Below are positions 61,721 to 64,000 of a stretch of DNA of 64,000 nucleotides, one piece after another. Where the stretch lies: positions 39,286,034 through 39,350,033 of the forward strand of contig CM046307.1 of assembly GCA_025267735.1 (NCBI GenBank), in the 5' to 3' direction. The DNA is from Mactra quadrangularis (Eukaryota; Mollusca; Bivalvia; Venerida; Mactridae). The notes under the pieces are model-generated. The model was not told the DNA's origin. It ran no database searches and saw nothing but the letters and a program-made list of their open reading frames with translations. Made by a program: the position numbers and the translations under genes. Each line of letters opens with the position of its first letter. Within the stretch, counting starts at the first letter, position 1.

Positions 61721-62344
61721 TAGCAGCTTAAGTCTGACTATAGCAGACTTTAGCAGCTTCCAACTATAGCACACTGTAATATATTGACAATTTTTACGAT
61801 GAGGTTACAATCATTAATTCCCAAACGAGCAAACCATGGTGATTTATTGAACTATTATGGGGCCAAAAGTCTTCCTTTTCATGTTTGATAAAAAATATCT
61901 TCAAAAAAGTAATAAAACATTATCAATTTTGAATATTGTAGTGTAACATAGTCTATCCCCTGTCTTTGCAATTTCTGAATTATTTTTCTGTTAAAAATGC
62001 CAATCATTGCTATTTATCAAGTATATTTACATAAATGAAATAAATCATAGTAAAAATTCTATAGAACTTATAGTTGAGCAATTGAAGAATGGGAAGAAAA
62101 ATGTGAGTCGATGGTAATAGCAGGAAATCTGACCCAATTATGATAAATATCCTACAGTTCTGACAACTCCTATCTGTTATATCAGAGCTAACTGGGTCTA
62201 AGTAGAACATTGATTTAGGTTCTAATAAATAATATATATTTCACATTAAGCCACTAGGATCAATACATGATAGCTATGTGGGCAGCCATGATATTTACAT
62301 AGCCAAGATATAGGACTACTGGCTCTATAGCTCAAAGGAAATTT

Positions 62345-62640
62345 ATATACAGTTTACTCCTCAAGTTCTTAGACAAATGAAAATTCGAGAAAAATTTATT
62401 ATGCATATTCCATGTAATTTTACTATAATTCTATGTTTGTATGAGTAAACATGGATTGAATCAGATGTTGATTAACTAATGAATGCTGAATTTGGAATTT
62501 GCTTAGTATTGACTCTTTTTCATGAAAAAATTAGAATAGGTTTACCTTTAAAAAAAAAACAGGGCTTCATCAAGAATTCTTTGGAGAGAACTGTATTTAC
62601 CATAATAACTTTTTCCAGGAAGTCATACATTTTGTTTTAA
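62345..62640 (+). repeat. Interspersed repeat family P, uninterrupted copy
   Basis: CTCCTCAAGTTCTTAGACAA, TTATGCATATTCCATG, GATTGAATCAGATGTTGATT, GAATTTGGAATTTGCTTAG and GGAGAGAACTGTATTTACC occur in the same order as in the other two loci. The class is unknown. Confidence 0.45.
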
Positions 62641-62850
62641 CCCATTGGTAAAAGAGTAAGTTTGCTTTGAGGAAGTAAGAATTGATTAACAAACTAACTA
62701 AACTTTGAAACCCAGTACGTCATGCCTAGTGTAAACATAGTATATCATCAAATATTTATAATATTCAATCTAAAACTTGTAAAGAATTTAAATATTCTCC
62801 AATCTATGATCAAACATAAATCAAATACAGAATTCTATGTAGCTTCTCAC

Positions 62851-62894
62851 CTTTAACAAAAGAGTAGCAGAAACCATAATTATTATCTTGCTAA
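62851..62894 (-). other. Candidate 44-base exon
   Basis: On the minus strand, TTGTATAACATTTCAG precedes 44 bases ending TTAAAG, then GTGAGA. One frame is open (SKIIIMVSATLLLK) and in phase with a shorter form of the 63308-63431 candidate exon if that exon ends at its internal T/GTAAGC. It is short, so chance is a serious alternative. Confidence 0.25.
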
Positions 62895-63293
62895 CTGAAA
62901 TGTTATACAAGACTGAGTTATATAACTGTCCATACAAAATGTTGGACAATATAAATATATGAGGTAATTTAAATTCTTTTTATACAAATGCCCTTTTTCA
63001 ATAGTTAAAGTCATAGGAGGGACCAGCACAGTTCATTCTACCAATCAGTCTTGGATGTACTAGTACTTAACATACATATTTTTTCATAATCATTTTAATA
63101 ATTGCTTTCTATTATAAAGCATGATGTTAAAGCTAAGCTGGAACCAACCATATCAAATTGTATAAGAAATAAAATATGAAGTCAGTTATAACTTAAATTA
63201 CAGAGAAGTCCCCATTCCCCAAGGGTAGCAAAGTCTGCAAAGCTTCCAATATCAAACAGAACATTCTAGAAACTCTAGAGCTCATATATTTAC

Positions 63294-63431
63294 CTGATAA
63301 TGCTTACAGAAAACTGCAAAATCATTTAGCATCAGTATAATAAGAGCCATATAGGAAAGCAGCACATTATATGCAGTCTGAACTGGCTCTATACATTGTA
63401 TAGGTGGCTGTTCAACTTTGTGTTTTGACAT
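63294..63431 (-). CDS. Candidate first coding exon with a hydrophobic segment
   Basis: The ATG at 63431-63429 has an in-frame TAG four codons upstream. Forty-six codons follow with a polar start (MSKHKVEQPPIQCIEP) and one hydrophobic stretch (YNVLLSYMALIILML), ending CAG then GTAAAT at 63294. An alternative donor (T, then GTAAGC) lies at 63308. No homologue is recognised. If real, it would begin a second minus-strand gene encoding a membrane protein, whose remaining exons would have to be among the weak candidates to the left. It may also be a chance frame. Confidence 0.3.
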
Positions 63432-64000
63432 AGTTCTTGGCTAAATTGAATATGTGATTCAAGGATGCTCCAAATTTAAGACAAGACAATTTTAATTTAA
63501 AAGTCAGTAGAATGTGTAAAGACACTATTACTATAATAACTATAAAGTGCATTATATCATTGTACTAATATTTTTTCTCATGGATGACATAAAATTGTTC
63601 ATTCATCAAGAAAAAAAAAATAACCAATTTGTCTCAGACAAAATTAAAGCTAAATATAGTCATACCACTAATCATAGGTGAAAATAATCTAAAGACTGTT
63701 ACATGTTAATCACCATTTCCAGGAAAGTTTAATGCCATTCTTGTCTTAGAAATTGACAATCACTTTCTGAAATAATCTGAGTGACAGAGAAGCTTATCGT
63801 AATGACAACATGATACTGATCTGTATCACACAGACGCTCATTAAATCGAAGTGTTATCAGCCAACTCTCTGAACCAAAGTAACAGCAACATTTTTTTTTG
63901 TTTCTTAGGAATAGTTTGACATGGTTTTATATTCCGGATACAAAATTATTCAGTCCAAAAGATCAGAAAATGAAAATAATCAGAATTCTATACAAAACTC

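Overview
This window looks like non-coding genomic DNA from a mollusc, most likely a bivalve. The evidence is the strong A+T bias, frequent ACATGTA words, several tRNA-headed SINE families, foldback elements, and two elements built like the bivalve 'pearl' transposons (terminal inverted ends, tandem core repeats, ACGG-type microsatellite). No bacterial, viral or organellar gene organisation is visible. Family names are from memory of published mollusc repeats; no database was searched.

Genes are sparse. The best supported is a minus-strand protein-coding gene, unidentified. Its first coding exon is at 9956-10131, with the ATG at 10131, an upstream in-frame stop and a donor at its end. A second exon in compatible phase reaches the left edge (1-99). 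The exon carrying the ATG seems to begin at a 3' splice site near 10384, so the promoter lies further right. Candidate exons with good splice signals, of uncertain meaning, lie on the same strand at 31403-31465, 56061-56144, 62851-62894 and 63294-63431. Almost every other open frame is an accident of tandem repeats or transposons.

The roughly 9.9 kb intron between the two coding exons contains a large polypurine minisatellite (about 4.0-7.7 kb) with 50- and 54-bp units and a 208-bp higher-order repeat. It is split by a 1174-bp hAT-like element with an 8-bp target duplication. From 11 to 33 kb there are a second small hAT element, SINEs, foldback MITEs, a pearl-like family (E) and a decayed LINE end. 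From 34.6 to 35.8 kb is a 63-bp minisatellite that happens to keep a 383-codon frame open. From 38.0 to 41.4 kb is a large pearl-like element with 17 recognisable core motifs, each carrying a TGACCTTGACCTTTGACC-type nuclear-receptor-like motif, amplified as a roughly 643-bp higher-order repeat. From 43 to 46 kb are three further minisatellites. From 46 to 64 kb are more SINEs and MITEs, with two clear SINE-in-SINE nestings.

I see no operon, defence system, CRISPR array, rRNA or genuine tRNA gene. The interesting content is the layered transposon and satellite architecture: dated nestings, exact target duplications, and transposon-borne arrays of transcription-factor-like sites. All counts and boundaries were read by eye and may be off by a few bases.
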